Under the pieces are notes generated by a model. That model ran no database searches and was not told the origin of the DNA. It saw nothing but the letters and a program-made list of their open reading frames with translations. Of a stretch of DNA of 64,000 nucleotides, positions 1 to 8,654 are shown in pieces. Both the position numbers and the translations under genes were made by a program. The number at the start of each line of letters is the position of its first letter. The stretch's first letter is position 1. Source of the DNA: Parasphingopyxis sp. CP4 (GTDB lineage Bacteria > Pseudomonadota > Alphaproteobacteria > Sphingomonadales > Sphingomonadaceae); the NCBI RefSeq assembly GCF_013378055.1, contig NZ_CP051130.1, positions 558,001 to 622,000 of the forward strand, in the 5' to 3' direction.

Positions 1-769
1 TGATCAAACCATCAGCCATTAACGGGATGACCTGATCGACATGCGGATAGGGGTAGACATAATGGAGTCGGACCCAGGCGCCCAACTGGCCCAGTTCGCG
101 CGCAAGATCCGTCATATGGGGCTGGATCGTGCGGCCTTTCCATTGCCGCTCTTCCTTGCGGATATCGACGCCATAGGCGGACGTGTCCTGGCTGATGATC
201 AGCAGTTCTTTGGTCCCAGCTGCAACCAGTTTTTCTGCTTCGCGCAGCACAGCATCGGGGCGCCGACTGACAAGATCGCCGCGGATCGAGGGAATGATGC
301 AGAAGGCGCAGCGATGATTGCAGCCTTCTGAGATCTTCACATAGCTATAGTGGCGCGGCGTAAGCTTGAGCCCCGTTTCGGGAACCAGATCGACATAAGG
401 CGACGGCGGCATCGGCGCGGCCTCATGTACGGCACCGACCACCTCTTCATATTGCTGGGGGCCCGATACGGCGAGCACATCAGGGAAACGGTCGCGGATG
501 ACGTCCGCCTCGTTCCCCATGCATCCGGTGACGATCACGCGGCCATTTTCGGCAATGGCCTCACCAATCGCTTCAAGGCTTTCTTCCTTGGCGCTGTCGA
601 GGAAACCGCACGTGTTGACCAGTACGACGTCCGCATCGTCATAGTCGGGCGACAGGCCATAGCCGTCGGATCGCAGCTTGGTCAGGATACGCTCGCTATC
701 GACCAAGGCCTTGGGACAGCCGAGCGAGACCATGCCGACCTTGGGCGGGGAGGGGATGCGTGTTGCCAT
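1..769 (-). CDS. rimO: Ribosomal protein S12 methylthiotransferase RimO, partial
   Basis: Radical-SAM methylthiotransferase that modifies an aspartate of ribosomal protein S12. Reading leftward from ATG 769-767, the protein opens with the MTTase N-terminal domain: [12 protein letters not shown] near residue 15, NTCGF near 52 and TGCMG near 80 supply its cluster cysteines. The radical-SAM motif follows as [13 protein letters not shown] (CxxxCxxC). The frame is open to base 1, so the C-terminal half, including the TRAM domain, lies outside the window. An in-frame ATG at 784 would add five residues. The [12 protein letters not shown] signature favours RimO over the tRNA enzyme MiaB. It faces away from the DUF1761 gene across a 136-base gap. 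Confidence 0.93.
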   Translation of the reverse strand, partial: MATRIPSPPKVGMVSLGCPKALVDSERILTKLRSDGYGLSPDYDDADVVLVNTCGFLDSAKEESLEAIGEAIAENGRVIVTGCMGNEADVIRDRFPDVLAVSGPQQYEEVVGAVHEAAPMPPSPYVDLVPETGLKLTPRHYSYVKISEGCNHRCAFCIIPSIRGDLVSRRPDAVLREAEKLVAAGTKELLIISQDTSAYGVDIRKEERQWKGRTIQPHMTDLARELGQLGAWVRLHYVYPYPHVDQVIPLMADGLI

Positions 770-905
770 GATGCGCCGCGACATAGGGATTTCGGGGCGG
801 ATTGTCATCCCAATTGTCCGCCACAGACGCGGTGGGGATCGCATGGTCGATCAAAAGGCCTGTCTCGTGCTAGGTTAGCGCCATAAGAGAAACGGGAGGG
901 TAGCA

Positions 906-1310
906 ATGGAATTCTATGCAGCAAACTGGATCGCGATCATCGTTGCCGCTGCGGCGGGCTTTGTCGTCGGCGGAATCTGGTATGGCCCAGTGATGGGCAA
1001 GAAATGGATGGGAGCTGTCGGACTGACCGAAGAAGACGTTCAATCCGGCAACATGATCATGATTTACGGAACGGCGTTCCTGTTCAGCCTGATCGCGTCG
1101 ATCACCCTGGCGCACCTGCTAACGTATTTCCCTGATGCCGGGCTGAGCACGACTATTCTGATTGCAGTTGGTGTTGCTGCCGGCTTTTTGGTTCCGGCGA
1201 TTGGCACAAATTATCTGTTCTCGCAGAAGAGCCGGACATTGTTCTTTATCGATGCGGCCTATTGGCTTCTATTCTATGCCGCGATGGGAACGGTCCACGC
1301 GCTGCTCTAG
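906..1310 (+). CDS. DUF1761 small integral membrane protein
   Basis: A 134-residue protein matching the DUF1761 pattern: an N-terminal helix followed by GGIWYGP and GKKWM near residues 22-35, then three more hydrophobic helices (roughly 52-75, 80-100, 112-132). Four membrane segments are expected. The function of the family is unknown. The start is supported by a GGGAGGG ribosome-binding site 6 to 8 bases upstream of ATG 906. It stands alone, converging with the potassium channel gene that ends at 1317. Confidence 0.85.
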   Translation: MEFYAANWIAIIVAAAAGFVVGGIWYGPVMGKKWMGAVGLTEEDVQSGNMIMIYGTAFLFSLIASITLAHLLTYFPDAGLSTTILIAVGVAAGFLVPAIGTNYLFSQKSRTLFFIDAAYWLLFYAAMGTVHALL

Positions 1311-1316
1311 CGCGCG

Positions 1317-2357
1317 TCAATCATTGTCGGGTTGGCCAACAATCTCAACGATCAGATCGCCTTCAAGGATCTGCTTGGCCTGTTCTTCCCAGAAGCCATA
1401 AGGCTTGCCGTTGCGATAAATGCGCACGCCAAGGCCGGTCTGGATAGCGCCAAGCGGAAGGCCTTCTTCCATGTGGGTTGCCATGCGTTCGCGCAGCGCA
1501 ACACGCCCGGTCGCCGAGGCGAGATCAGCCATATAGTCCGAAATATGCGGGCCATGGCATGAGCCAGCGAGCAGCAGGCCGGCAAAGCTGACCGGGTTGA
1601 TGACGTTGCTGGCCCCGGCCTGGCGGGCGAGTTGTTCATTGTCCGAAGCGCGAACGAGTACGCTGATCGCAAGCTTGGGCGCCAGCGCGCGGGCGGTCAG
1701 AACAACAAGGATCGATGTATCGTCTCGCCCGGCGGATACGATCATCGAGCGCGCGCGCGAAACACGAACCTGGTTTAGCGTTTTATCGCGCGATGCATCG
1801 CCTTCCATAACGTTACATCCGCGCTTTTCAGCGGCTTCCAACCTGGCATGATCCTGATCGATCACGACGATTTCGGATGGGTCGATACCGCGTTCAAGCA
1901 GCTCGTCCACGGCTTCTGAACCGCTGATGCCGAAACCGGCAACGACGATATGGTTGTGAAGATTCTTCTGGATGATGCTCATGCGCCAACGGCTCCAGCT
2001 CTTTTGTAGCAGAAAATCATAGGCTGTTCCGAGGAAAATCAGCCAGATGAACAAACGGATCGGTGTAACAAGAATGGCTTCAAACAATCGCGCTCGATCC
2101 GTAACCGGCGTGATGTCCCCATAACCAACGGTCGTTATCGTCACCATTGTGAAATAGACGGCGTCGGCAAAGTTGATGTTGCCGTCCGCGTGGTCGACAT
2201 ATCCGGCCCGATCGAACCAGTGTACGGCGACAGCCACTCCGACCAGAAAGAAGACGACCGCGCCTCTGAGCCAGAGTGAACCCCAGCGGGAAAAACCACT
2301 CTTGCGACGGAGTTCGCCGTTTCTATCGACATTGGGCGGACGGTTTAACTGCACCAT
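1317..2357 (-). CDS. Potassium channel with RCK/TrkA-N regulatory domain
   Basis: A 346-residue ligand-gated K+ channel subunit. Residues 25-130 form the two-helix pore module, with the selectivity filter in TITTVGYGD (near 92-100). A cytoplasmic TrkA-N Rossmann domain follows, with HIVVAGFGISG near residue 134 as its nucleotide-binding loop, and then a TrkA-C-like tail. The filter is canonical TVGYGD, so K+ selectivity is expected. Its ATG overlaps the stop of the NlpD-like gene by one base (TGATG), so it is probably translated as the last gene of serS-surE-nlpD-channel. The ligand of the RCK domain cannot be read from the sequence. Confidence 0.88.
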   Translation of the reverse strand: MVQLNRPPNVDRNGELRRKSGFSRWGSLWLRGAVVFFLVGVAVAVHWFDRAGYVDHADGNINFADAVYFTMVTITTVGYGDITPVTDRARLFEAILVTPIRLFIWLIFLGTAYDFLLQKSWSRWRMSIIQKNLHNHIVVAGFGISGSEAVDELLERGIDPSEIVVIDQDHARLEAAEKRGCNVMEGDASRDKTLNQVRVSRARSMIVSAGRDDTSILVVLTARALAPKLAISVLVRASDNEQLARQAGASNVINPVSFAGLLLAGSCHGPHISDYMADLASATGRVALRERMATHMEEGLPLGAIQTGLGVRIYRNGKPYGFWEEQAKQILEGDLIVEIVGQPDND

Positions 2358-3406
2358 CAGGTCAGATCCGGCAGATGCTGGGCCGGGTCGACCGGTTGGC
2401 GATTGCGACGGATCTCGAAATGCAGCTGCGGCTGGTCGACCTGCCCAGAGGTGCCCGTGCGGGCAATAAACTGGCCCCGTTCAACGCGTTGCCCGCGCGT
2501 AACCTGGAGGTCATCCATATTGGCATAGGCCGTGATCCACCCGTTTCCATGATTCAGCAGTACGAGCCCCCCATGGACCCGGATCTCGTCACCCGCGTAG
2601 AGCACAACCCCGTCCGCTGCTGCAAGCACTGGTGTGCCCCGCGGCGCGGCAATATTGATGCCATCATTGCGCTCGCCTTCGCCGCCCGCCCCAAATGGTG
2701 CGAGAATAGGGCCTGTCAATGGCCAGCCAAATCGGCCAGCGAAATTTGCCGGTGATCGAACGGCAGCATCGGGGGGCAGGGCGCGACTTGCGGTGCGTAC
2801 CGGTGCAGTCGGCGCTTCATTCTCCGCCAAGGCAGGTTCGCCGCCGGTCACGATATCGTCAATATCAAGGTCAAAGGCTGCCGCTCGGAGCTGCCGCGTA
2901 TTGCCGTTCGGCCGGTTTGCGCCGGGTAGAAGTATGCGCTGCCCGGCGCGCAGAATGTAGGGTTCTTCCAATCGGTTCAACGTTACCACATCGGACCAGT
3001 CTACCCCGTAACTGCGCGCAATCCCGATCCCAGTCTCGCCGCGACGAACTTCGTGGTAGCGGCCGGCCGGAATATCGAGGCGTTGGCCTGGGCGGATCAG
3101 ATAGGGCGGCTCGATTCCGTTTGCGCGAGCGATTGTGGATACGCTGGCACCCGTGGTGCGCGCGATGCCGCTGAGCGTATCGCCCGATCGGACAACATAT
3201 TGGGTGGCAGATACCGTGCGAGCGTCAGGTGATACGGTCTGCGCATCCCAAGTGGCCAATTGGGTCGGTGGCGGCACCGGCGCTGCGGCAGGGGGTGGCG
3301 CGCTGGTTCTCCGCTCGGATGCCGATGGGATACAGGCGCTAAGCATAAGTGCGGGTAGAGTGAACGCCAAAACCGGCGGCAGCATCCATGGGCTTTGCGC
3401 GCTCAT
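2357..3406 (-). CDS. nlpD: NlpD-like lipoprotein: two LysM domains and a degenerate LytM domain
   Basis: A 349-residue outer-membrane lipoprotein: hydrophobic N-terminus with a lipobox around LSAC (residues 22-25), a Pro/Ala linker, LysM repeats at about 70-113 and 117-160, and a C-terminal M23/LytM domain at about 235-345. The LytM metal ligands look lost: the usual HxxxD is NDGIN, the YAH motif is YAN, and the final HLHFE is QLHFE. Only the last His remains. This is the pattern of amidase activators such as NlpD and EnvC, not of active endopeptidases. Position after surE, 77 bases downstream, is the usual nlpD context. No pcm gene lies between. Confidence 0.85.
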   Translation of the reverse strand: MSAQSPWMLPPVLAFTLPALMLSACIPSASERRTSAPPPAAAPVPPPTQLATWDAQTVSPDARTVSATQYVVRSGDTLSGIARTTGASVSTIARANGIEPPYLIRPGQRLDIPAGRYHEVRRGETGIGIARSYGVDWSDVVTLNRLEEPYILRAGQRILLPGANRPNGNTRQLRAAAFDLDIDDIVTGGEPALAENEAPTAPVRTASRALPPDAAVRSPANFAGRFGWPLTGPILAPFGAGGEGERNDGINIAAPRGTPVLAAADGVVLYAGDEIRVHGGLVLLNHGNGWITAYANMDDLQVTRGQRVERGQFIARTGTSGQVDQPQLHFEIRRNRQPVDPAQHLPDLT

Positions 3407-3483
3407 GAAGCGGTCTTACCATGAATTTTGCGGCTTTCCAGCGCTCAAACGGCCTCGCAATGGAACAAGTTTTTGCCAATCGA

Positions 3484-4248
3484 TCAGTCGAATATGGCGC
3501 CAAGGGCCGTCAGGGACTCATGATGGGTCATATCGAGATGGAGCGGCGAAACGGCGATATAGCCGTCTTCAATGGCTTCCAGGTCCGTCGAATGCTCCAC
3601 CGTGCCAACCATCGGCCCCAAGCCAAACCAATAATAGGGAAAACCGCGCGGATCGTGGTTCTCGATGATCTGCAATCGGCCATAATCGCGCATGCCCTGG
3701 CTGACCGTTCGAATCCCGCGCACCGCATCCGGTGTTCGGGCCGGAAAGTTGACATTGATCAGCGTGCGCGACGGAAAGCGGTAATCTTTCAGTTTTTCCA
3801 ATACCTTGCCGCCCCATTCCCGGGCGGCGAGAAAGGGAACATCATCGCCGCGCGCGTCGGGTGCGTAAGTCTGGCTCAACGCGATAGATGGAACGCCAGC
3901 AAGCGCGCCTTCCATGGCTGCCGATACGGTACCCGAATAGGTAACGTCTTCAGCCAGGTTTGCCCCACGATTGACGCCGGATAGCAACAAATCGGGCCGA
4001 TGATCCTTCATCACGCGATTGATCCCGATCATCACAGCATCGGTCGGCGTGCCCGTAACCGAATAGCGCCGTTCGCCATGTTCGCGGACCCGCAACGGGG
4101 CAGTCAGAGTAAGGGAATGCCCGGCGCCCGATTGCTCTTCGGCGGGCGCGACGACCCAGATATCATCGCTGAGTGTTGCGGCAATTTCTTCTAGAACCGC
4201 AAATCCGGGGGCGTTGATACCGTCATCATTGGTAAGGAGAATGCGCAT
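3484..4248 (-). CDS. surE: 5'-nucleotidase SurE
   Basis: Survival protein SurE, a metal-dependent nucleoside monophosphate phosphatase of 254 residues. The N-terminus MRILLTNDDG carries the two metal-binding aspartates. VAPAEEQSGAGHS (near 38-50), VTGTPTD and SGVNRGANLAEDVTYSGTV (near 100-118) are the remaining family signatures. The reading frame is open further upstream, but ATG 4248 gives the exact family N-terminus and shares one base with the serS stop (TGATG). It is the second gene of the serS operon. Confidence 0.95.
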   Translation of the reverse strand: MRILLTNDDGINAPGFAVLEEIAATLSDDIWVVAPAEEQSGAGHSLTLTAPLRVREHGERRYSVTGTPTDAVMIGINRVMKDHRPDLLLSGVNRGANLAEDVTYSGTVSAAMEGALAGVPSIALSQTYAPDARGDDVPFLAAREWGGKVLEKLKDYRFPSRTLINVNFPARTPDAVRGIRTVSQGMRDYGRLQIIENHDPRGFPYYWFGLGPMVGTVEHSTDLEAIEDGYIAVSPLHLDMTHHESLTALGAIFD

Positions 4249-5531
4249 CAGTGGGCTGGCTCCAGCAGTTCGAGACCACCCATATAGGGCCGTAAGACTT
4301 CTGGAATTATGACAGATCCGTCTGCTTGCTGATAATTTTCCAGGATCGCGACGAGAATACGGCCGACGACGAGCCCTGAGCCATTCAGCGTATGCACGAA
4401 GCGAGTGCCCTTGGTCTCGCCATCTGGGCGATAGCGCGCATTCATGCGGCGCGCCTGGAAATCCCCACAAGTCGAGCAGCTGGAAACTTCGCGATACGTA
4501 TCCTGGCCTGGCAACCAAACTTCGAGATCAAAGGTCCGGGTCGCGCCAAAACCGAGGTCGCCGGTAGAAAGATCCATCCGCCGGAACGGAAGGTCGAGCC
4601 GCGTGAGCACATTCTCAGCGCAATCGGTCATCCGCTTATGCTCGTCTTCCGAAGCATCTGGCGTCGTGATCGATACCATCTCGACTTTTTCGAATTGGTG
4701 CTGCCGGACATAACCGCGCGTATCACGTCCTGCAGCACCGGCCTCGGACCGGAAACAAGAGGTGAGGGCGACAAATCGGAGCGGTAGTTCGGACTCGGCG
4801 AGAATGTCTCCGCGGACTATATTGGCGAGGCTGACTTCTGCAGTCGGGATGAGCCAGCGGCCATCGGTCGTGCGGAACAGATCATCGGCAAATTTTGGTA
4901 GCTTGTCCGCGCCATACATAGTGTCGTCGTTTACCAAGAGCGGCGGATAGGCTTCTTCAAAACCATAGTCATTTGTCAGCACGTCCAGGCCAAATTGGCC
5001 GAGCGCGCGGTGCAGTTTGGCGACGGGGCCACGGACCAGCGTAAATCGCGCACCGGAAATCTTGGCCCCGGTCTCGAAATCCAGTCCAAGAGACGGGCCA
5101 AGATCGGCATGATCCTTGATATCGAAATCGAAAGATGGCGGCGTGCCGTTGCGGCTGAGTTCGACATTATCGTCTTCGCTCTTGCCCGCCGGAACATCGT
5201 CAGCTGGAATGTTCGGCAGGGAGGAAAGTTGCTGTTCAATCTGCTCAGCAATCTCTCTTTGCTCATCTTCAAGTGCGGGCAGGCGTTTCTTGAGTTCGCC
5301 GACTTCGACCATTAGGGCCTGCGCCTGGTCTTCATCGCCCTGGGCTTTTGCCTGGCCGATCATCTTGGACGCTTCATTGCGGCGTGCCTGGCCCGTCTGC
5401 ACCTCGGTCAGCAATGCACGGTTTCGTCCGTCAAGCGACAGAATATCGGCGGCAACAGGGTCGAGCCCGCGACGCGCCATGGCAGCATCGAAGGCGTCGG
5501 GATTGTCGCGTATCTGTTTTAGGTCATGCAT
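4248..5531 (-). CDS. serS: Seryl-tRNA synthetase
   Basis: Class II aminoacyl-tRNA synthetase that charges tRNA-Ser, 427 residues, the normal length. Residues 1-105 form the N-terminal coiled-coil arm that grips the long variable arm of tRNA-Ser (charged helices around KRLPALEDEQREI). The catalytic core shows motif 2 (FRSEAGAAGRDTRG, near 258) and motif 3 (NGSGLVVGR, near 382). It heads the leftward operon serS-surE-nlpD-channel. The start MHDLKQIRDNPDAF is the standard SerS N-terminus. Confidence 0.97.
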   Translation of the reverse strand: MHDLKQIRDNPDAFDAAMARRGLDPVAADILSLDGRNRALLTEVQTGQARRNEASKMIGQAKAQGDEDQAQALMVEVGELKKRLPALEDEQREIAEQIEQQLSSLPNIPADDVPAGKSEDDNVELSRNGTPPSFDFDIKDHADLGPSLGLDFETGAKISGARFTLVRGPVAKLHRALGQFGLDVLTNDYGFEEAYPPLLVNDDTMYGADKLPKFADDLFRTTDGRWLIPTAEVSLANIVRGDILAESELPLRFVALTSCFRSEAGAAGRDTRGYVRQHQFEKVEMVSITTPDASEDEHKRMTDCAENVLTRLDLPFRRMDLSTGDLGFGATRTFDLEVWLPGQDTYREVSSCSTCGDFQARRMNARYRPDGETKGTRFVHTLNGSGLVVGRILVAILENYQQADGSVIIPEVLRPYMGGLELLEPAH

Positions 5532-5576
5532 GTCGCGGGCTATGGCGGGCGCACACTAGTCGTGCAACCCTCATTG

Positions 5577-5614
5577 AAAAACGGCGCAGTTCAAAGGGGG
5601 GAACTGCGCCGTTT
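5577..5614 (-). terminator. Rho-independent terminator of the PEP-CTERM gene
   Basis: Perfect 14-bp inverted repeat, arms 5579-5592 and 5601-5614, loop of 8. Read on the minus strand it is followed by a T run (TTTTTC), so it ends transcription of the gene stopping at 5639 before serS begins at 5531. Confidence 0.85.
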
Positions 5615-5638
5615 ACTGCCCGCTGGAGGAAGAAGAAA

Positions 5639-6712
5639 CTAGTCTGTCTGTTTCTTCTTCTTCCAGCGCCGACGTGCTGCAATAGCAACCACACCGGCCC
5701 CAAATAACAGTGGCATTGCCGGAGCAGGCACTTCGGTTCCACCGGTCGAAGAGGTGCCGCCACTCGACGAGGAGGAAGACGAGGAACTCGAGCTCGAACT
5801 GGAACTTGAGCTCGAACTGGAACTGGAGCTGCTGCCAGACGAGCCAGTGCTGCCGAAGCTACTTGATCCGCCAGTTGCCCCCGAAGACGTCGACGATGAC
5901 GTGCCGCCAGAGCTAGACGAGCTGCTCGAGGAACTTGACGAACCACTGGATGAGCTGCTCGACGAACCGCCAGAGCCGCCAGAGCCGCCAGAGCCGCCAG
6001 AGCTGCCAGAGCTGCCAGAGCTGCCAGAGCTACCTGAGCTACCTGAGCTACCGGAGCTACCCGATCCACCGGAACCGCCTGAACCACCCGAGCTGCCATA
6101 GCCGCCGGTGCTTCCGGGATGACCACCGTTCGAGCTGCGACCGCCGCTGCTGCTCGAAGAGCTAGATCCTGAGCTGGAGCTTGAACTGGACGAGCTTGAG
6201 CTCGACGAACTGGACGATGAGCTCGAAGAACCGCCTGAAGAGGTTGAGCCGTTATTCTCGTTTTTGATGACGATATCGCCTTCGCGGACGAAGAAGCCGC
6301 CGCCGCCGGTTGAGCTGCTACCGGCGAAGCCGCCGAAGAAGCCGCCGCCGCCGCCAAAGAATCCGCCACCGCCAATTACGGCAGGAGCCCCACCGCCACC
6401 GAATGACGGAAGCTCACCGATGATTGGGACGGGTGCCGGCGGAATAATCGGTGCCGGAGTCGCGATCTGGTTGGTGACAGTAACCACGGTCGGCGAGGGC
6501 GCACAGGTATGCCGTACAGGACGAACCTGACGCGTCTTCCGATGAACACGCGGTCTGTTTCCAATAGTGCGTGCTGCAACGCGCGGTTGAGTAACCCGCA
6601 CTTCAGCGGGACCACCGGCGGGTGCTTCGGACACATGGACCGCACCACCGCCTACGATAGCCCCCCCGGCTGTACAGGCACATAATTTTGCAAGAGCCAT
6701 TCTAACAGACAT
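5639..6712 (-). CDS. Serine/glycine-rich exported protein with PEP-CTERM-like sorting signal
   Basis: A 357-residue low-complexity protein. ATG 6712 follows an AAGGAAGAAA ribosome-binding site; an upstream in-frame codon would add 26 residues without one. Residues 1-30 look like an export signal. About 55-125 carry a glycine/phenylalanine segment (GGGGFFGG repeated), and about 145-320 are almost only Ser and Gly. The C-terminus has the tripartite sorting signal VPAPAMPLLF, a hydrophobic helix and the basic tail RRRWKKKK. That is the VPAP form of PEP-CTERM, which predicts cleavage by an exosortase and surface attachment. The Ser tract is encoded by 9-base tandem repeats, so its length is likely to vary. 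Confidence 0.75.
   Translation of the reverse strand: MSVRMALAKLCACTAGGAIVGGGAVHVSEAPAGGPAEVRVTQPRVAARTIGNRPRVHRKTRQVRPVRHTCAPSPTVVTVTNQIATPAPIIPPAPVPIIGELPSFGGGGAPAVIGGGGFFGGGGGFFGGFAGSSSTGGGGFFVREGDIVIKNENNGSTSSGGSSSSSSSSSSSSSSSSSSSSGSSSSSSSGGRSSNGGHPGSTGGYGSSGGSGGSGGSGSSGSSGSSGSSGSSGSSGSSGGSGGSGGSGGSSSSSSSGSSSSSSSSSSSGGTSSSTSSGATGGSSSFGSTGSSGSSSSSSSSSSSSSSSSSSSSSSSSGGTSSTGGTEVPAPAMPLLFGAGVVAIAARRRWKKKKQTD
5967..6065. repeat. 9-base tandem repeat inside the Ser/Gly-rich gene
   Basis: Eleven consecutive 9-base units beginning CCGCCAGAG and drifting to CTGCCAGAG, CTACCTGAG and CTACCCGAT. They encode repeated Ser-Ser-Gly/Gly-Ser-Gly triplets of the minus-strand protein. The unit length keeps the frame, so slippage would change protein length without inactivating it. 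Confidence 0.9.
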
Positions 6713-7120
6713 TGGCGTTTCTTCCTTGTTGTTCGCCCCATCGAACTTTGCTGATTTCCAGCCCCAATCCGGTGATCGGCAGATGCACAAGGCAACAAGG
6801 AAGGCATGATCACAATATCGTTAACCATGTTTTCAATGGTTAACATGAGATTTCCAAGCCTCACCTCTCAACTGTCATGGTTAATGCCCCATTGAGAGAC
6901 AGTTTCATTCTAAAAATGCTCGAAAATCGATGGTGCACCACGGTCATATCGGTGGCCGGCGATATCGACATTCGTCGCGAGCATGCGATTCGTCGCTTGT
7001 ATGCGCTGAGTTGGGTGAGTATAGGCCCGCGCCATGGCGGAACGACGGATCACGCTATGATTCGAATAAGTTCCGGCGCTGCAAGTGATGGATGTCGTAC
7101 CACTTTTGAGGGAATATCAG
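6713..7120. promoter_or_regulatory. Divergent intergenic region with a GTTAACCAT inverted repeat
   Basis: About 400 bases between the leftward PEP-CTERM gene and rightward dksA. It contains a 9-bp inverted repeat, GTTAACCAT at 6820-6828 and ATGGTTAAC at 6836-6844, with a 7-base spacer. That could be an operator of a dimeric regulator or a short hairpin. I see no convincing gene; an open frame at 6877-7149 lacks family resemblance and overlaps the dksA start. Confidence 0.4.
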
Positions 7121-7603
7121 ATGGCAACAGCGGTTCGTTCATCGGATAAGAACAGCGCCGGGAAAGGCTCGCCGCCATCCAGCGACTCAATGTCGCCCCC
7201 GAAAAGTGCAGTGAAACTCGACGATGATGCTCCTTTTATGGGAGAGTCGCACCAAGGTTATTTCCGGCAAAAACTGCAAGATTGGAAAGTCAGCATCCTG
7301 AAGGATGTCGATGGAACGCGCGAACAGCTACGTGAGGAATCAATCCGTGAACCCGACGCGACCGATCGCGCGTCGAGCGAAACCGATTGGTCTATCGAAT
7401 TGCGCCGCCGGGATCGCCAGCGCAAACTCGTCAACAAGATTGATGCGGCGCTGCAGCGCCTCGACAATGGTGAGTTTGGATATTGCGTCGTGACCGGCGA
7501 ACCGATTTCACTGGCCAGGCTGGATGCGCGGCCGATTGCAACAATGACCGTCGAGGCCCAGGAGCGCCATGAGCGCCGCGAGCGGATAACACGCGACGAA
7601 TAA
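7121..7603 (+). CDS. dksA: RNA polymerase-binding transcription factor DksA
   Basis: A 160-residue DksA/TraR-family protein that binds the secondary channel of RNA polymerase and works with ppGpp. The low-complexity N-terminus is followed by the coiled-coil region (about 45-110) and the globular zinc-finger-like end: GYCVVTGEPISLARLDARP near 125-143. Only one of the four classical zinc cysteines remains, as in many alphaproteobacterial DksA proteins. ATG 7121 is preceded by GAGGGA at 7108-7113; a GTG at 7085 in the same frame lacks such a site. It stands as a single gene. Confidence 0.88.
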   Translation: MATAVRSSDKNSAGKGSPPSSDSMSPPKSAVKLDDDAPFMGESHQGYFRQKLQDWKVSILKDVDGTREQLREESIREPDATDRASSETDWSIELRRRDRQRKLVNKIDAALQRLDNGEFGYCVVTGEPISLARLDARPIATMTVEAQERHERRERITRDE

Positions 7604-7620
7604 GAGCTTAGTGCCAGTCG

Positions 7621-7776
7621 CTAATGAGTGACGAGCTGCTCTTTTATCTTCAGCTTCTGCTTTTTGAGGTCCGCGATTTTAATCTGGTCGGGTGAGGGGC
7701 GTTGCAGTTCCGCGCTTATCTTCGCGTCGAGGCCCGCATGTTTGGCTTCAAGGGCGGTCTCATGAGCATTATCCAT
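7621..7776 (-). CDS. DUF465 (YdcH-like) small coiled-coil protein
   Basis: A 51-residue protein. It begins MDNAHETALEAKHAGLDAKI and ends with the DUF465 signature RPSPDQIKIADLKKQKLKIKEQ. A GAGGAGAGAG ribosome-binding site precedes ATG 7776. DUF465 proteins are short helical hairpins of unknown role. A second member lies divergently 110 bases away at 7887. Its tail ends 17 bases from the dksA stop, so the two genes converge. Confidence 0.85.
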   Translation of the reverse strand: MDNAHETALEAKHAGLDAKISAELQRPSPDQIKIADLKKQKLKIKEQLVTH

Positions 7777-7886
7777 CGCTCTCTCCTCTATTTTTGGAAT
7801 CCGAAGCTAACCTATAATAGGTGGGCTTGTCTGCCCCAAAAATTCGCGCACGAGATGGACAGTGGTCTTGCAACTATAAGCCGTTG

Positions 7887-8102
7887 ATGACATCGCCTTT
7901 TCCTATGGAAGACGCGATACTGAGGGTGAAACTAGCGGCTCTGAAATCCGAGCATCGCGATCTCGATGGCGCGATCGATGCGTTGCTGGAGGCGCCGGCC
8001 AAAGATCAGCTGCAATTGGCGCGGCTAAAGAAGCGGAAACTGCGCCTCAAAGACGAGATTGCTGAGGTCGAAGATCGGCTGTTGCCTGACATAATCGCCT
8101 AA
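7887..8102 (+). CDS. DUF465 (YdcH-like) small coiled-coil protein
   Basis: A 71-residue member of the same family as the gene at 7621-7776, with LKSEHRDLDGAIDALLEAP followed by LARLKKRKLRLKDEIAEVEDRL. The start is uncertain: ATG 7887 gives MTSPFPMED and ATG 7905 gives MEDAILR; neither has a strong ribosome-binding site. The pair is divergent around an AT-rich 110-base region, which probably carries both promoters. Confidence 0.8.
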   Translation: MTSPFPMEDAILRVKLAALKSEHRDLDGAIDALLEAPAKDQLQLARLKKRKLRLKDEIAEVEDRLLPDIIA

Positions 8103-8119
8103 GCCAGATCCAATCCCAT

Positions 8120-8154
8120 AAAAAAGGGCCGGCCCGGAATAGCAGGCCGACCCT
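8120..8154 (-). terminator. Rho-independent terminator of hsp20
   Basis: On the minus strand a GC-rich 9-bp stem (GGGTCGGCC with GGCCGGCCC, one G-T pair) is followed directly by six T residues, 24 bases past the hsp20 stop. Confidence 0.85.
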
Positions 8155-8177
8155 CCAATCTGAGAATGCGCGAGTGC

Positions 8178-8654
8178 CTATGCGGCTTCGCGACCATCAT
8201 CATTGTGCGCGTCAATCGTCTTAGGTGCGCCGGTGTCACCGATGGCGATCTTGCGTGGCTTCTTCTCTTCGGGGATTTCGCGGGCCAGCTCGATGTTGAG
8301 CAGTCCATGCGCATAATCCGCACCGGTTACCTTGATGGTGTCGGCAAGTTCAAAGCGGCGTTCGAAAGCACGCGTGCCGATTCCGCGATGCAGGAATTCG
8401 CGGGCTTCGTCGTCGTCGCGTTCTGCAACTTGGCCACTGATGATCAGGACGTTTTCATGCACCGTGACGTCGAGCTCATCTTCAGCAAAGCCGGCAACTG
8501 CCATTGAAATTCGATAGGCGTCGTCGCCCAGTTTTTCGATATTGTACGGCGGATAGGAATTGCCTTCGCCACGGGTTGCAGCGTCAACCAGCCGGTTCAA
8601 ATTCTCGAATCCGACAGATGAGCGGAGGAGGGGAGTAAAATCAAAACTACGCAT
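8178..8654 (-). CDS. ibpA: Small heat-shock protein, Hsp20/alpha-crystallin (IbpA type)
   Basis: ATP-independent chaperone of 158 residues that holds unfolding proteins for refolding. The N-terminus MRSFDFTPLLRSSVGFE is typical of IbpA. The alpha-crystallin domain spans about 38-130 (YNIEKLGDDAYRISMAVAGF, then ELDVTVHENVLIISG), and the IxI-like anchor lies in the tail (RKIAI). ATG 8654 sits 8 bases after AAAGGAT; a TTG two codons earlier is less likely. The 5' leader is short and AT-rich. I could not identify a clear ROSE thermometer or heat-shock promoter. Confidence 0.92.
   Translation of the reverse strand: MRSFDFTPLLRSSVGFENLNRLVDAATRGEGNSYPPYNIEKLGDDAYRISMAVAGFAEDELDVTVHENVLIISGQVAERDDDEAREFLHRGIGTRAFERRFELADTIKVTGADYAHGLLNIELAREIPEEKKPRKIAIGDTGAPKTIDAHNDDGREAA

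Noticed and set aside
5754-6101. Plus-strand frame of 115 codons rich in Glu, Leu and Pro
   Set aside because: Exact mirror of the Ser/Gly repeat of the minus-strand PEP-CTERM gene; no ribosome-binding site and only repeat-derived residues.
6820-6844. CtrA binding site
   Set aside because: TTAA half-sites are present, but they are an inverted pair with 15 bases between them, not TTAA-N7-TTAA.
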